Below are positions 38,710 through 49,019 of a DNA stretch of 64,000 nucleotides, piece after piece. Position 1 is the first letter of the stretch. Each line of letters begins with the position of its first letter. Source of the stretch: Gracilaria gracilis (lineage: Eukaryota; Rhodophyta; Florideophyceae; Gracilariales; Gracilariaceae); assembly GCA_030374805.1 (NCBI GenBank), contig JARGSG010000015.1:310001-374000 (forward strand), written 5' to 3'. The position numbers were made by a program, and so were the translations under genes. The notes below the pieces were generated by a model. That model was not told the origin of the DNA. It saw only the letters and a list, made by a program, of their open reading frames with translations, and ran no database searches.

Positions 38710-40335
38710 TCACAGCGTTTGTACCTCTTGACCAGCCGCAAGAGCCAACTGTTTAAGTTTCGCATAATTGAGCTTCTTCGATGGCTTCGGTGCAGGAGGT
38801 TCGGTATCAACGTCTTTCTTCCCTTTAGTGCTTGTTTTCTGACCCTTCTCCGCACCCGAGCCCTTCTTCTTGGGCGCCTTGCGTGTCGGCCGTAATCGTT
38901 TAAAGTCATCAGGTCGTTCTCGACGCATTGTTTCTAACCGCTCTTGCTTTTCAAGATAATCCTTGTTAATCTCTGTCCACAACACAGCTTTTCTTCTGCA
39001 TTCTTCTTCAGTGTTAAAGTACATCTGCATATCCTCTTCTTCCAAATCGCTGAGATCTTCATTGTGATTCTCCGCGTCTTTCCAATTCTCCTGGGCAAAC
39101 TCTTTTTCCGCATCCGCCTTTCTGCGATCTTCATCGCTATCCGTCTCTGGTAATCTCGACGCCACGGCAGCAGTTAGCTGTTCTTCTTGTCTCGATTCTT
39201 CATCCAGTTCTTGCATCTCAACGCTGGCAAGAACCTGCTGCATTTGTTTTTGAATTGATGCGTCATCAATGACCGTATCCCCTTCCGGTCGGACCAGGCG
39301 TCCTGCGGCAGATGGGAAGTCGGTCTCTATTCCTTTCCGCTTCCCGATTGCTGCATCCTTTGCTTGTGCCTTTCTAATCTCTGCATGTTTCCGTTTAAGC
39401 TGCTTCACTTTCTGTGCACGTTGAAAAGCGGGTGGATCACATGCAGTAGGTTCTTCTTCCAAAATCAGCGATGATATTTTTCCGTCGTCTCCTCCTCTTG
39501 AAACAATCTGAGCAGCTGTCAGCGCAGCAGTTGGCGTCTTGTTAAGTTCTTGAAGTCGTTCGCGCAAGGTCACATTTCCTATTCTAACAACGCGACAAAC
39601 ATCGACCATGGATCGGTGAAACTGGTGCATGCCGGCTGCACACATGAGCGCAGCACCACACAGACTGCTTGGTCTCCTACCATGGCTCAACCAGTCACGT
39701 TGCATGCGGGCTAGAATTCGGAGCGCAGTCATGGCAACGGCATTCGTTTTATCTCCAAATTCAAGCTTGCTAGCGAAACGATGGATATAAAGACTTGGGT
39801 CAATGATAGGCAGATTAAGAGAAACGACCTGCGCAAACTTGAGAAACGTGTGCCCGAGCAAATAAACATTGGTTTCAAGCACATCCGAGAAGTCGAGCAA
39901 CATGTGTGGAGTCTTCTCAATTCGACAAACAGCATACAGACAAGCACAACAAACATTTGCCAGCCGTCTGCCTCTGTGAAAATTGCGCTCGGCACCAAGG
40001 CGGAAGAGACGTTCAGCAGCCTCCGTATGTCGCTGATGTAATTTGAGAGTAGACGCCAATTGTCGCAACCTATGTCGAGCGTTGAGCATCGTGGTGAAAG
40101 TAGCTCGCGCGGAATAGCCTGGCATAGATGCAAAGTTGGATGTGCCATCCGCGCGTACATGTTGTCCGACCATATTAGAACGGCCTCGTGCATCTTCGGC
40201 GAATCCTACTTCTGCGACGATGGCGTTTTGCTCGAGCACTTCACCACATGACATACATGACGCCTGACCGCGTGCGGCATCAAAGTCGATTTCGTCGCTC
40301 CCGCACGCGGAGCATTTTTGCACTTGAGTGCTCAT
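38710..40335 (-). CDS. BRF1: TFIIIB subunit BRF1
   Basis: TFIIB-related factor of RNA polymerase III, nuclear; recruits Pol III to tRNA and 5S genes. 541 aa from the ATG at 40335. N-terminal zinc ribbon with Cys8, Cys11, Cys27 and Cys30 (KCSACGSDEIDF, SCMSCGEVL). Two cyclin folds follow: RHRLRQLASTLKLHQRHTEA with RRLANVCCACLYAVCRIEKT, and KTNAVAMTALRILARMQRDW with RRPSSLCGAALMCAAGMHQF. The C-terminal BRF1 homology block that binds TBP is present (LSDLEEEDMQMYFNTEEECR with WTEINKDYLEKQ), then a Lys-rich tail. Length is typical of the family. Confidence 0.95.
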   Translation of the reverse strand: MSTQVQKCSACGSDEIDFDAARGQASCMSCGEVLEQNAIVAEVGFAEDARGRSNMVGQHVRADGTSNFASMPGYSARATFTTMLNARHRLRQLASTLKLHQRHTEAAERLFRLGAERNFHRGRRLANVCCACLYAVCRIEKTPHMLLDFSDVLETNVYLLGHTFLKFAQVVSLNLPIIDPSLYIHRFASKLEFGDKTNAVAMTALRILARMQRDWLSHGRRPSSLCGAALMCAAGMHQFHRSMVDVCRVVRIGNVTLRERLQELNKTPTAALTAAQIVSRGGDDGKISSLILEEEPTACDPPAFQRAQKVKQLKRKHAEIRKAQAKDAAIGKRKGIETDFPSAAGRLVRPEGDTVIDDASIQKQMQQVLASVEMQELDEESRQEEQLTAAVASRLPETDSDEDRRKADAEKEFAQENWKDAENHNEDLSDLEEEDMQMYFNTEEECRRKAVLWTEINKDYLEKQERLETMRRERPDDFKRLRPTRKAPKKKGSGAEKGQKTSTKGKKDVDTEPPAPKPSKKLNYAKLKQLALAAGQEVQTL

Positions 40336-41077
40336 GGTGGCGGACGGTGGGGAGCGTTGCGGCCTGTGCCCTCCTAAGGTAGGTTGCGTGGACTCGCGCG
40401 GTGATAGAAGGGTGGGGAAGGCGGCGCGGCAGGTTGGGGAGGAAGAAGGTGAACGCGCGTGAAGGTATGGAGAAACGCCGAACCGCTGTTACCGCAGCAC
40501 GTCCTTGCGGATGCTGTGCTGTCGTGAGCAAGAAAGATGGGGTTCAATTAATATGTACAAAAAGAAATTGCAAGCTCTGGCAGTTGCCACGCAAGCCAAG
40601 GTGAACGAGGGCTACTGGGGTTTGCCGGCTTTTCTTGCACCGTTGCAGATAGATACAAGGCAGCCCTCTGTGCGTGGTCTGTTGCTGTGGCGAACAACGC
40701 TGCTGGCGCTCGGAGTTGTCGTTGAAAAGCTAATGTTGAGAGGGCTAGCGTTCCTAACCCTTATCGCCCAAGTGCATGGGCGAACGGCCAGTGTACGACA
40801 GTCGGATCGCCCCGCTGGGGCAGCACTGCTGCCGCAGCACTCGGCGATGTCAAACGGCGCCCTCGTTGGTTGGTCTCTTTTCCACATTGATTTTTCGAGA
40901 ATCGTTGTCCACGCAGCGTATCAACAAGTGTTATCTCCTCGGCCCTCGAAATTCGAATGAGACGAGCTCAGAGATCGTCTATCGCCGTTAACTTTTCGCC
41001 TCGCCAACTAACTCTACTGTTCTTGCTCTCACGCCCAAGAAGCGCTCACCCGATTCCCACCCGTCTCACCCTCCGTC
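40336..41077. promoter_or_regulatory. divergent promoter region (BRF1 / HEAT gene)
   Basis: 740 bp between divergent genes. The plus-strand frame at 40505-40960 lacks any domain and is not called. AGATAGATAC near 40645 resembles the GTAGATAC motif but is not a perfect palindrome. Confidence 0.35.
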
Positions 41078-42145
41078 ATGCTTGCGTTCACTTCTGCTAC
41101 CACCGTACCATTTCGAGGGGTTTTCACCCGCCTCCGCGTCTGCTCCCGACCGCAATACCGTGTAGCTAGACCTGCCATTCGCGCCACCTACGCGTCCGAA
41201 TTGCAACCAGTCACCCGCCACATTTCACATGACTCAACCGATGCTCTTGTTTCAGATGTCATGGAACAACTGCAAAATGGCACCACCATATCAGAGACAA
41301 CGCTACAACAAATGGTGCTGCATCTCGCCGACTCACGCGGCATGGCTCGTCTCGCCATAGTCGAATCTTTCGGAAAAGTTGGTTCAGAAGCAGTTCCTCT
41401 ACTGCTCACTGCTCTCAACACATGTCCAGACCCGGTCGTGCGCCGCTCATGTGGCAAAGCGCTCGCGAAGATCGGCGATTCCGCTGCCACCGATTCTCTT
41501 TTGCACGCGCTTGTTCACGATGACGATACGGTCACCCGCTCTTCTGCAGCCGGTGCGCTTGCCAAGATGGGCGCTGACGCTGTGCCTAAATTACTCGCGC
41601 TCATATCAGACCCGCACGTATCCATGACCGCGAAGGGTCACGCCGCTTGGGCAATTTCCTTCATGCAAGGCGCTGCGGGAGATGCCCTGTTTTCCTCGCT
41701 TCAGAACCCAAATCCGGACGTACGAGCCGCTGTCGTGTCCGCTTTGGGCGCAGTAGCGATTGGTGACGCCTTACCCACCATGGGTGCTGGTGCCGAAGAT
41801 GATTGGGAGGATGGTACAAATGATGATGTTCGTTCCCGCGCGATTGAGGCGATGCGAAAGGCTCTGGATGACGAAAGTTCCCAGGTTAAAGCCGAAGCTG
41901 TGACGGCGCTGGCAAATGCAGGTTGTAAAGAGGACGGCGTTAGAATCGCTCAGTTTTTGAATGATGATCATCCTGAGCTTCGACGATGTGCGGCTTTGGC
42001 GTTGATGAAGGTTGCCGATGGAAAGTTTGTAAATATTTTGAGAGAACAACAGGACCTGGAGACGGTAGAATCTGTCAGAAACGTGTTCAGATTAGCTGCG
42101 GACACCTTGGAACGGGCAGTTGATGATGAGGACGAATGGATTTGA
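41078..42145 (+). CDS. second plastid-targeted HEAT-repeat protein (PBS-lyase superfamily)
   Basis: 355 aa, ATG at 41078. The first 50 residues are Arg/Thr/Val-rich without acids (MLAFTSATTVPFRGVFTRLR), a probable plastid transit peptide. At least seven HEAT-like units follow: GMARLAIVESFGKVGSEAVP, VVRRSCGKALAKIGDSAATD, VTRSSAAGALAKMGADAVPK, KGHAAWAISFMQGAAGDALF, DVRAAVVSALGAVAIGDALP, VKAEAVTALANAGCKEDGVR and ELRRCAALALMKVADGKFVN. This is the pattern of CpcE/CpcF bilin lyases and of NblB. It is longer than the HEAT protein at 12370-13197, and repeat sequences differ enough to suggest ancient paralogy. Lyase versus phycobilisome turnover cannot be decided. Confidence 0.72.
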   Translation: MLAFTSATTVPFRGVFTRLRVCSRPQYRVARPAIRATYASELQPVTRHISHDSTDALVSDVMEQLQNGTTISETTLQQMVLHLADSRGMARLAIVESFGKVGSEAVPLLLTALNTCPDPVVRRSCGKALAKIGDSAATDSLLHALVHDDDTVTRSSAAGALAKMGADAVPKLLALISDPHVSMTAKGHAAWAISFMQGAAGDALFSSLQNPNPDVRAAVVSALGAVAIGDALPTMGAGAEDDWEDGTNDDVRSRAIEAMRKALDDESSQVKAEAVTALANAGCKEDGVRIAQFLNDDHPELRRCAALALMKVADGKFVNILREQQDLETVESVRNVFRLAADTLERAVDDEDEWI

Positions 42146-43204
42146 TTTCGCAAACGCTCTCATCCCAGACACATCCACTTGAAGCACGCAATTATCTACT
42201 AGGACGGTATCAAGCTTAATCAATAAACTAACTGGGAAGCTCATTTGGCAGTACCTTTTTGTCAGCAGACCAACCAATGCAAGTAGTAGAGGAATCGTAT
42301 TGTATACAGAAAATGAGGACCAAGTAGCAAAGTTCGGGAAGCTCAGTTACTAGTTATCGTTTCTGCAGACGTACACTGCATGCGAAAACGCTTTGGACAT
42401 TCCGAACGTCCCGCTTTCTTGATCAATGCCCACGTGATTGTGTACACACAACAATTCACAAATGTATGATGAGAAAACAAAGGCAGGCTCGACGCAACCG
42501 CAGCCTTAGCCAGCGCGGATGACATATTGGAATCAAACCAGTCCGGTCCCATGACATTTGACAGTTGCACATGCGAGGAAAGCAAGTGAGCCACTTGTTC
42601 TTGCCAGATCGGTTTTCCTCCCACCTAGAAACGGGGATTTGTTTCGTATCCGCGCTTGGCACTTCCCTTCAAACTTCTAAGCTTGCTTCGCACGGAGCTT
42701 CGAAGTATCTTTGTACCAAGGGTACGAAGGCAAACGCTACTTTATGCCTTGCTGCTCTACGAAAGGTTGCAGGTTCATCGCGCACAACACCAATGTGATT
42801 AGGTCATTTTGATGTGATGAAGGTTGTCGTCCGAGACGCTCGGGCTCGTCCGCAGTCTACGAAGCGAAGTTCTGAAGTCGGGTGATCCGCGGGGAGGAGG
42901 ACAAGGGAGCCAGGTGCAAAAGAGACATCGCGGCGGGAACGGTCAGCGTAGAACTTCTGACTCTGGAAACTGCATTTGCCAAATGTTCTCGAGCTAGCCT
43001 CACCATTCTCGTCCCATCCAGAAGTTTTTAACCCCGATACACACTGAGTGCATGCAGGAATTACCAGATAGCCGCCTGGTCAAATTTTAGCCAATGAAAA
43101 GGCTCCATTTTTGACCAGCGCGGAACCAAATCCGGCCATCTGAACGGACCCTCGAAGGGTCCATTCAGAACTCCAAACCTCCGCCAAACGCCTCACGCGA
43201 CAAC
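42146..43204. other. intergenic region leading into the transposon-rich part
   Basis: About 1.05 kb with no supported gene. Near its right end, 43076-43122, is an imperfect foldback with outer arms CTGGTCAAA / TTTGACCAG. This could belong to the left end of the Harbinger element that follows, but I found no matching terminal repeat at the far side. Confidence 0.35.
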
Positions 43205-44405
43205 ATGTTCCCAACGCGTACCCAAGCAGCTGCCATTGCGGCCGTTTCGGCGGGTGTAATGACGAGTTTGTGCGTTCTACTTCTGATAAGGAAGCGTAGA
43301 ACACGTCCCAACCGCTCCCATCGGGTAGCCCAGCACAAACGTCAAGGCCTTTTACATCCGCTACATGAACAAAATGAAACCCCGTGGCAACGCCTGCTAC
43401 AGACCGGGAGCGAAGGCAACTTTATTGTAGTCACTAAATTTAGGAGAAACATATTTCTTACAACATTGTTTCCTATCTTTGAAACATCACGTTTAACCTG
43501 TACCAATGGAAGCCCTTATCCAAGAAGCACGTCTAAGCCAAGACGTAAGCCTTTTTTGCAGTCCAAAGACCTACTCGGTCTTCCTATTCATTACATGAAA
43601 ACAAATTGCAACATGTACCAACTGTGTCCCTTCTTTTGGCATAGTTCCATCGTCTCTAAGCTTCTGGTTAGACTATTCACTTTATGTCCTTCTTCGCGGA
43701 GTTCGTAAGAAAGACTCCGTTTCTTTTGAAGTCTGTTGGCCAACTGTTTCAGAGATGAAGACATCAGCAGCCCTTCTACAGAAAAACAGACATTCAGGCC
43801 CCTTTTTCAGGGGATTGTTTGGAATCAAGAACGGTGAACGTTTCCGTTGTCAAAACTACGGTAAAATCGAGCTCCAGAATGCTTACTACGAAAGTTACAC
43901 CCAACAGGAGGAATTCACTAACCTTTTTGTTTTTAACTTCTTCGGAGAAATTACACACGCTGCTGTTAACTACCCAGGCAGCTGGCATGACACAAATCTT
44001 GCCGGCGTGTCTGGCCTTTACTACCTCAAGCTCTCCGATGCAGTGACATCACCTGGATTGGCCATTCTGGGAGACTCTGCGTTTGTTAGCAACCCCTCGT
44101 GCACAAACGGGAAGATACTGCGAGCGCGTGAATCCAACGAGACTTCAAGCATCCCGGAGTCTGCAGAACTGGCAGCTATCGACTTGGTAATGCAACGCGT
44201 ACTGCCGAGTGAGAGAAAGAGTGCCGAGTGGGGCATCCGCGCGATAAAAGGCCCATTCCAACGCCTCAAGAGTGTACTACCAACTGATTTTGGGAAACGT
44301 GGTGTTCTTATAGAACTCGCTATTTGTTTATTGAACGGGAGAACACGGCTGATGGGACGCAACCACATTGCCTCTAAATATAACCCAACGAGTCCGCGTT
44401 TGTGA
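43205..44405 (+). pseudogene. degenerate PIF/Harbinger transposase (DDE_Tnp_4)
   Basis: Two open segments in different frames (43205-43708 and 43755-44405) together cover a Harbinger-type transposase, so at least one frameshift separates them. The C-terminal 216-aa segment has NAYYESYTQQEEFTNLFVFN, the second catalytic Asp in NYPGSWHD (residue 79), LAILGDSAF, and the Glu helix in SAEWGIRAIKGPFQRLK. Where the family has a (V/I)DG triad for the first Asp, this copy reads IKNG (Asn26), so catalysis should be lost. Upstream, PWQRLLQTGSEGNFIVVTKF is the typical N-terminal region. A partner gene lies convergent at 44510-45370. Confidence 0.78.
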
Positions 44406-44509
44406 GCGCGGGACCAAGCCCGAGGAGTAAAGTCCACGAATGCGAGCTTGCGAGCATTACGCGTACTTTACAAAACAGGTCAATTGAAAGTGAACTCTGT
44501 GCGAATTCG

Positions 44510-45370
44510 TTACTGGGGTTTGTGCTTCAGGTCGTCGCCGGACAGTTTGCACACCAGCTGCTGGAGAACCTCATTCATGCCCGCAAGCATTGCCTTCGTA
44601 TCCCCCATCCTCTGATTGACCTCATCTTTGAACTCCTTAACCTCTTGCTTCACGGCCTTCGTTATCATCTGCTCCTGACTTGCAGCCACTACACCGGGAT
44701 CGTTCGCCGACTGCATTGACTTTGCAATCATTCCATTAAACGTAGTCATGGTGTCCACCTTCTCCACAATGGCATCCTCTGTTCGTGCTTTCTTCGATGG
44801 AAGACCTCCCATTCCTATATCACGCTTTCTCTCCTTTGTACCAATTGTACTGCTCTCTGTTCCCTGATTGTGTTCGTCTTCATCGTTGTCTTCATATACA
44901 TCTTCCGAATCCTCCTCAGCACTGAGAACTGCCGCCGCAATTTTCCCCTGTATATCCCTGGCGATATGTTTAGCTCGCCGTACATTCGGTGGGCATGATG
45001 GATCTCCAGTTTTCTTTTGAGCGTTGCAGAGCTTGTCAAACTTGTTCTTCAGAGAGGTGCTATCGCGCGCAGGGCGCTCGTTTGCGGTGCTCCACAGTTC
45101 GAACTTGTTTGCTACAAGTGCCCACAAATTTGCACCAATCGGTTCTACCTCTTCTACAATATCCAGAAGAGCGTCGACGTCTTTCTTGCTGTAGTTTGGG
45201 GCTCCAGCACGGCCTTTTTTATCCGTATTGGCCTTTTTTGCTTTCTTTGGTTGTTTGGGAGTCGTGTTCTTTGCGGTTGGTGAGGGAGAGGCGGTCTGTG
45301 ACGCATCGGAAGAAACTGTGTTGGGGGTAGGGGACGAAGTGGGAGCCGGAGCGGATGCGGAAGAATTCAT
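44510..45370 (-). CDS. Harbinger-associated DUF6818-like DNA-binding protein
   Basis: 286 aa from the ATG at 45370 (the frame extends to a TTG at 45412). After a Ser/Thr/Pro- and Lys-rich N-terminus comes an SANT/Myb-like domain of the DUF6818 type: NYSKKDVDALLDIVEEVEPI, GANLWALVANKFELW, RDSTSLKNKFDKLCNAQKKT and PPNVRRAKHIARDI. An acidic linker, a Lys/Arg motif (SKKART) and a C-terminal coiled coil (MITKAVKQEVKEFKDEVNQR) follow. Harbinger elements encode a transposase and a separate Myb-like protein that carries it to the ends; this is the presumed partner of the convergent transposase. Unlike the transposase, its reading frame is intact. Confidence 0.72.
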   Translation of the reverse strand: MNSSASAPAPTSSPTPNTVSSDASQTASPSPTAKNTTPKQPKKAKKANTDKKGRAGAPNYSKKDVDALLDIVEEVEPIGANLWALVANKFELWSTANERPARDSTSLKNKFDKLCNAQKKTGDPSCPPNVRRAKHIARDIQGKIAAAVLSAEEDSEDVYEDNDEDEHNQGTESSTIGTKERKRDIGMGGLPSKKARTEDAIVEKVDTMTTFNGMIAKSMQSANDPGVVAASQEQMITKAVKQEVKEFKDEVNQRMGDTKAMLAGMNEVLQQLVCKLSGDDLKHKPQ

Positions 45371-45650
45371 TGCCTCGTGGTCTGTGGGATGGTTGGAGGG
45401 AAAGAGAGACAAAGGCGGGAGATGGACTTGCTAATGTGTTCTCAACTGGGATGCACGGGGGTTTTGGGTACTGATTTCGCGCCAATATCTGGCGCTTAGC
45501 GTGGCGCTCTGGTGGGGGATGGAATTCCTGAAAGGAGCTTTATATTTGGCGTGGTGGCGTTCTGGTAATTTCTGCATTCACTCACTGCCGTCGGAAAGTA
45601 TAGGACAACCCCGTAGAGCTATAGTACAGGCACTTTGGCGACAGAAAATA
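45371..45650. other. right flank of the Harbinger element
   Basis: No gene. A short local inverted motif (GGCGCCA-type repeats: CGCGCCAATATCTGGCGC near 45479-45496) may belong to the element's subterminal region. Terminal repeats could not be matched. Confidence 0.3.
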
Positions 45651-45655
45651 TTTTA

Positions 45656-45805
45656 TTTTACTATTCCTCCACTTTCCTGAGGCCAGAACATTCAACCAAC
45701 CTATTCAAACCATAGTTTGAATAGGTTGGTTGAGCCTGGCTGGCAGTCTTGCCAGCAATGTACCAAGAGTGTTGGTAGCTGAGGTGGAGATTGTTCACCA
45801 AGATA
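45656..45805. repeat. foldback-bearing direct repeat, copy 1
   Basis: About 150 bp, repeated at 46010-46146. It contains a perfect hairpin with 19-bp arms (45692-45710 and 45715-45733) around a CATA loop; the arm core is ACCAACCTATTCAAAC. The rest of the unit (TGCCAGCAATGTACCAAGAG and beyond) matches copy 2 closely. Confidence 0.7.
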
Positions 45806-46009
45806 TCCATGATTGATGGATAGCAGAGCCGGAGCGGGTGAGAGGGTTAAAACAAAGACTGTGGCAATACAAGATTGTTCACACTCGCTCGGCAGGAGCG
45901 ACGACGGTAGCGATCGAGAGAGTGTGTGCTCAGACGTGCACCGCTTGTAATTTCGTCGTCCTCTTGCCGTTAGCTCATTAAAAATTACATTGCCGTTCCT
46001 TCAATTGCT

Positions 46010-46146
46010 ATTTTACTATTCCTCTACTTTCCAGAGGCAAGAACATTCAAACCATAGTTTGAATAGGTTGGTTGAGCCTTGCTGGTAAACTTGCCAGCAA
46101 TGTACCAAGAGTGTTGTTAGCTGAGGTGAAGATTGTTCACCAAGAT
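46010..46146. repeat. foldback-bearing direct repeat, copy 2
   Basis: Same unit as 45656-45805, same orientation, about 350 bp downstream. The left arm of the hairpin is shorter by about 13 bp, so only ATTCAAAC-CATA-GTTTGAAT can pair here. The two may be the terminal repeats of a small element or a local duplication. Confidence 0.65.
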
Positions 46147-46839
46147 AGTAGTGTTTCGAGGGACGAGAAGGGCGTTTATCGAGACGGTGGTGCCGCGTCG
46201 GACACGTGCGACTGTGCCGTCGGCGCTTCTTCAGAGTGCTTCACCTCTTGTAAGCATTCTGGGAGCGCCGGCAGAGCACAGCCCATCGCAGACCGCAGCA
46301 ACCCCGTCTGACCCGCCTTCGGTTTGCCGTGGCTTTGTTTTTGTGCCGTGGCTTTGTTTCTTCTCTCCGGTAAGCAAGATGCAACGACGCAAACAATGCT
46401 TATCACATTTTACTGGTAAACAGCAACATTCGGAAACCCAGCACTGCAGAAAAGCCCACGCCCCTTTACTGTCATTTAAAGACTACAACATCAACAAAAT
46501 CAATCAGGAATCATTGCTAGCAGAGAACAATCTCGGCATGCAAACTGAAACACATCTCTTTTCTACAACTCCTCTTATCCACCCGCCGTCAGCCAAAACG
46601 GCACATCACAACGTAGCTCAATAGCGGCAGCCACATACATCAGAGCCCAAAAGCAGCCCCAATTTTCTCACTGCAAACACTACCCACCATAGGCGACGCA
46701 CATTTGTATTTGTCCAAAGCGCCGCTGTGCCAGCCGAAGATCTCTGACATTTCCTTCTTCCCATCCCCTGATTTATTCTTCGAAGCCTTTCCACTAATCT
46801 CCTCATGCGTTAATCCCAAAACCAGGGGGCGTTGCTCGG
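46147..46839. other. region between foldback repeats and the YR element
   Basis: A 163-codon frame on the plus strand (46133-46624) begins at a non-ATG codon and has no recognisable domain. Nothing else supported. Confidence 0.3.
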
Positions 46840-47711
46840 CTCGGCTACGAAAATTTGTATCCTTTGAAAATTCTTTTCTCTCTGTCGCGATCACCCTCGA
46901 TCAATGCCTTGCCCAGTACATTACAAAACGTTATGAAGAAAACTCTGGCGCAGGCCCGAATCAGGAGATAGTGAATCTTCTATACATGATTCTATTAATG
47001 TACCCCGCACTCAAGCACGATTTAGGCATGTCCCGGAAGTGCAAACAAGGATAGTGGCACATAAAACCAGCCCAATCGGCAGTCCCATTTTGTAGAGAAA
47101 TGGCCCTTGCCTTCTCATGGAAGCTGTTAAACTCGACGCCCGTCAAAGCTAGAGCAGCATCCCTACTGCTCTTTTCATATTCTGCGTATCTGACAGCCAA
47201 TAAAGCGCTCAACATATTATGGGAGGATGTAGCCCTCCCCGGAGATGTTCGTATATCCTACTTCGGCACCGCCGCCACTGGAGTGAATATAAAGGACGCC
47301 AAAACGTCGAGGAGAACTGGACGTTTACAGTTTGTACCGATCTATGACCGTGATATAATTTTGTTTATACAACAGTACAGGTCTTCCAATCCAACTGACG
47401 TTGCCTTTGCACCAAACATTTCTTACGAATCATACCTACAGAGTATCAAGAACGTTGCAGCCACGTACCAGTTGGCGCACGGGAAGTTTACGACGCACTC
47501 TGCTCATATCGGCAAAGCCACAGATGACTACATCAATCAGATACCCGTTCAGCATATTGCAATCAATGGGCGATGGCAATCGCTCAATTCTCTACGCAGT
47601 TACGTTGAAAACGGGCGGTCCTGGCTTCTGAATATCCCCATACCCGAGGACTCGCAGCGCTCTCTCCGCGCCGACGCTATGAAAATGACACATCTCATCC
47701 ATGGCCAATAA
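46840..47711 (+). pseudogene. tyrosine recombinase part of the YR element (fossil)
   Basis: Resembles the YR integrase of DIRS/Ngaro-type elements: the block FTTHSAHIGKATDDYINQIP followed by INGRWQSLNSLRSYVENGRS is the characteristic C-terminal region. A similar block sits in the minus-strand fossil at 62852-63985. Broken. Confidence 0.7.
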
Positions 47712-47937
47712 TGTGGGGCACGGCGCATGGCTTCACTCGTTTAAAGTAAGCACCTCTCTGAACGGTCATTTGACCCTACTTTACCGCGCAAGCGGCACAA
47801 ACTCTCTTCCCAGATCGCCTTCATCTCCTTCATAACCCCCGCCCTGCACGACGGCAGAGAAATGATTAGATATCACCTTTCTACACGAAAGGACTTGACC
47901 CCTTACAGATCGCAGCGGCCACAACCCTTACACCCGT

Positions 47938-48728
47938 ATGAATAACAATAGCACTACCACCCCGTCAGGAACCGGCAATGCCGCCCCGCCTCCCATGTTT
48001 GGATCGCTCTGTTCGAAAGAACCTATCTATTTCCAGTCATCCCTATCTATTGAACAGCTGCTGGGAATTACTCAGTCTGCCCCTGTCCACTTGCGGACCT
48101 CTTTCGGCCCAAACCCCGATAAGAACGCTCTCATCGCTGACGTTTTCCGCCTCCGTTACCTCGAAGTTCAAACGCGACCAAGCCCTCCCAATCCGGCACA
48201 AGACCTCTCAGTCTTCATTTCAACCCCGCCACAGCAGTTGCGTTCGATGGTTCGATATCATCCAGAGAAACTGAAGCAACTGATGACATCTGCCCTCGCT
48301 GCTGAGAGCTTCCTTTCTCCACGCGAGGTGCCCGAGAACTCAATCGAAGAGGCAGCCATTGCCACCGAATGGCAGTTCACCTCATACCGCAATTTCAATA
48401 CAGGCGCCTCAGCTCATCGCAGCCGTCAGGCCCCTCCTAGAGCCCCCACAAATAACCTTGCGGGACTTCTTGCGCAGCCCGTTCACGACCCCCCGCCCGC
48501 GACAGACTCAGACTCCGAAGAAGAGGACAACCTAGGAGACCCCAGAAAGAAACACAAGCATTCCATAGAGCCAACAAATTTTACCATAGGTCTGCTCTCC
48601 GCCGAAGAGCAGACCTTGAATCTCTACCCGGGAAAAGGAACTCTTTCTGCCAGTCTCATGTTAGACAGCCTCATGGGCCCCGCAATCTTAAACCGATTGA
48701 CAGCCGGGGGCACCGATATCCCCACCTA
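47938..48728 (+). pseudogene. gag-like region of the YR element (fossil)
   Basis: A hydrophilic Pro-rich region with an acidic DSDSEEEDN segment followed by basic RKKHKH, placed between YR and RT as a gag-like protein. No zinc knuckle seen. A 291-bp MITE interrupts it at its right end. Assignment is by position and composition only. Confidence 0.45.
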
Positions 48729-49019
48729 CCCTATAAACTTCGAATATGGCCCAAATATGGCCGAGATATGGCCGAAATGTGGCCGTTTATCTCGAAAATT
48801 TCAGAGAACGTGTGACTACGGAAAATAAGTACTTTTGCCAACGGACACGTGTACACTTCGGCCATATTTAGGCTACATTTGGGCCATATTTTGTCCATAT
48901 GAAGAAAAATGAAACTGGTTTATCTTCGCTTGTTAAACGTTCTCACAACTTTTCGAGTAAAACTGCCACATTTCGGCCATTTTTCTGGCATATTTGAGCC
49001 ATATTCGAGGTTTGTAGGG
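48729..49019. mobile_element. MITE, family 1, 291 bp
   Basis: Terminal inverted repeats of about 55 bp starting CCCTA(T/C)AAAC(T/C)TCGAATATGG on each end, and a 3-bp target-site duplication CTA (48726-48728 and 49020-49022). The ends are filled with GGCC(A)AATATGG-like subterminal repeats. The interior is similar to 59041-59270 next to the intact Harbinger element. A PIF/Harbinger origin is inferred from the 3-bp duplication and that similarity. It sits inside the YR fossil. Confidence 0.82.

Noticed and set aside
40505-40960. Open frame of 151 codons between BRF1 and the HEAT gene
   Set aside because: No domain, no sensible composition, and it spans the shared promoter region of two divergent genes.
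43076-43122. Foldback taken as the left terminal repeat of the older Harbinger element
   Set aside because: No matching inverted copy was found near 45.4-45.6 kb, so the element ends remain undefined.
46133-46624. Open frame of 163 codons before the YR element
   Set aside because: Non-ATG start, overlaps the foldback repeat, and no recognisable motif.
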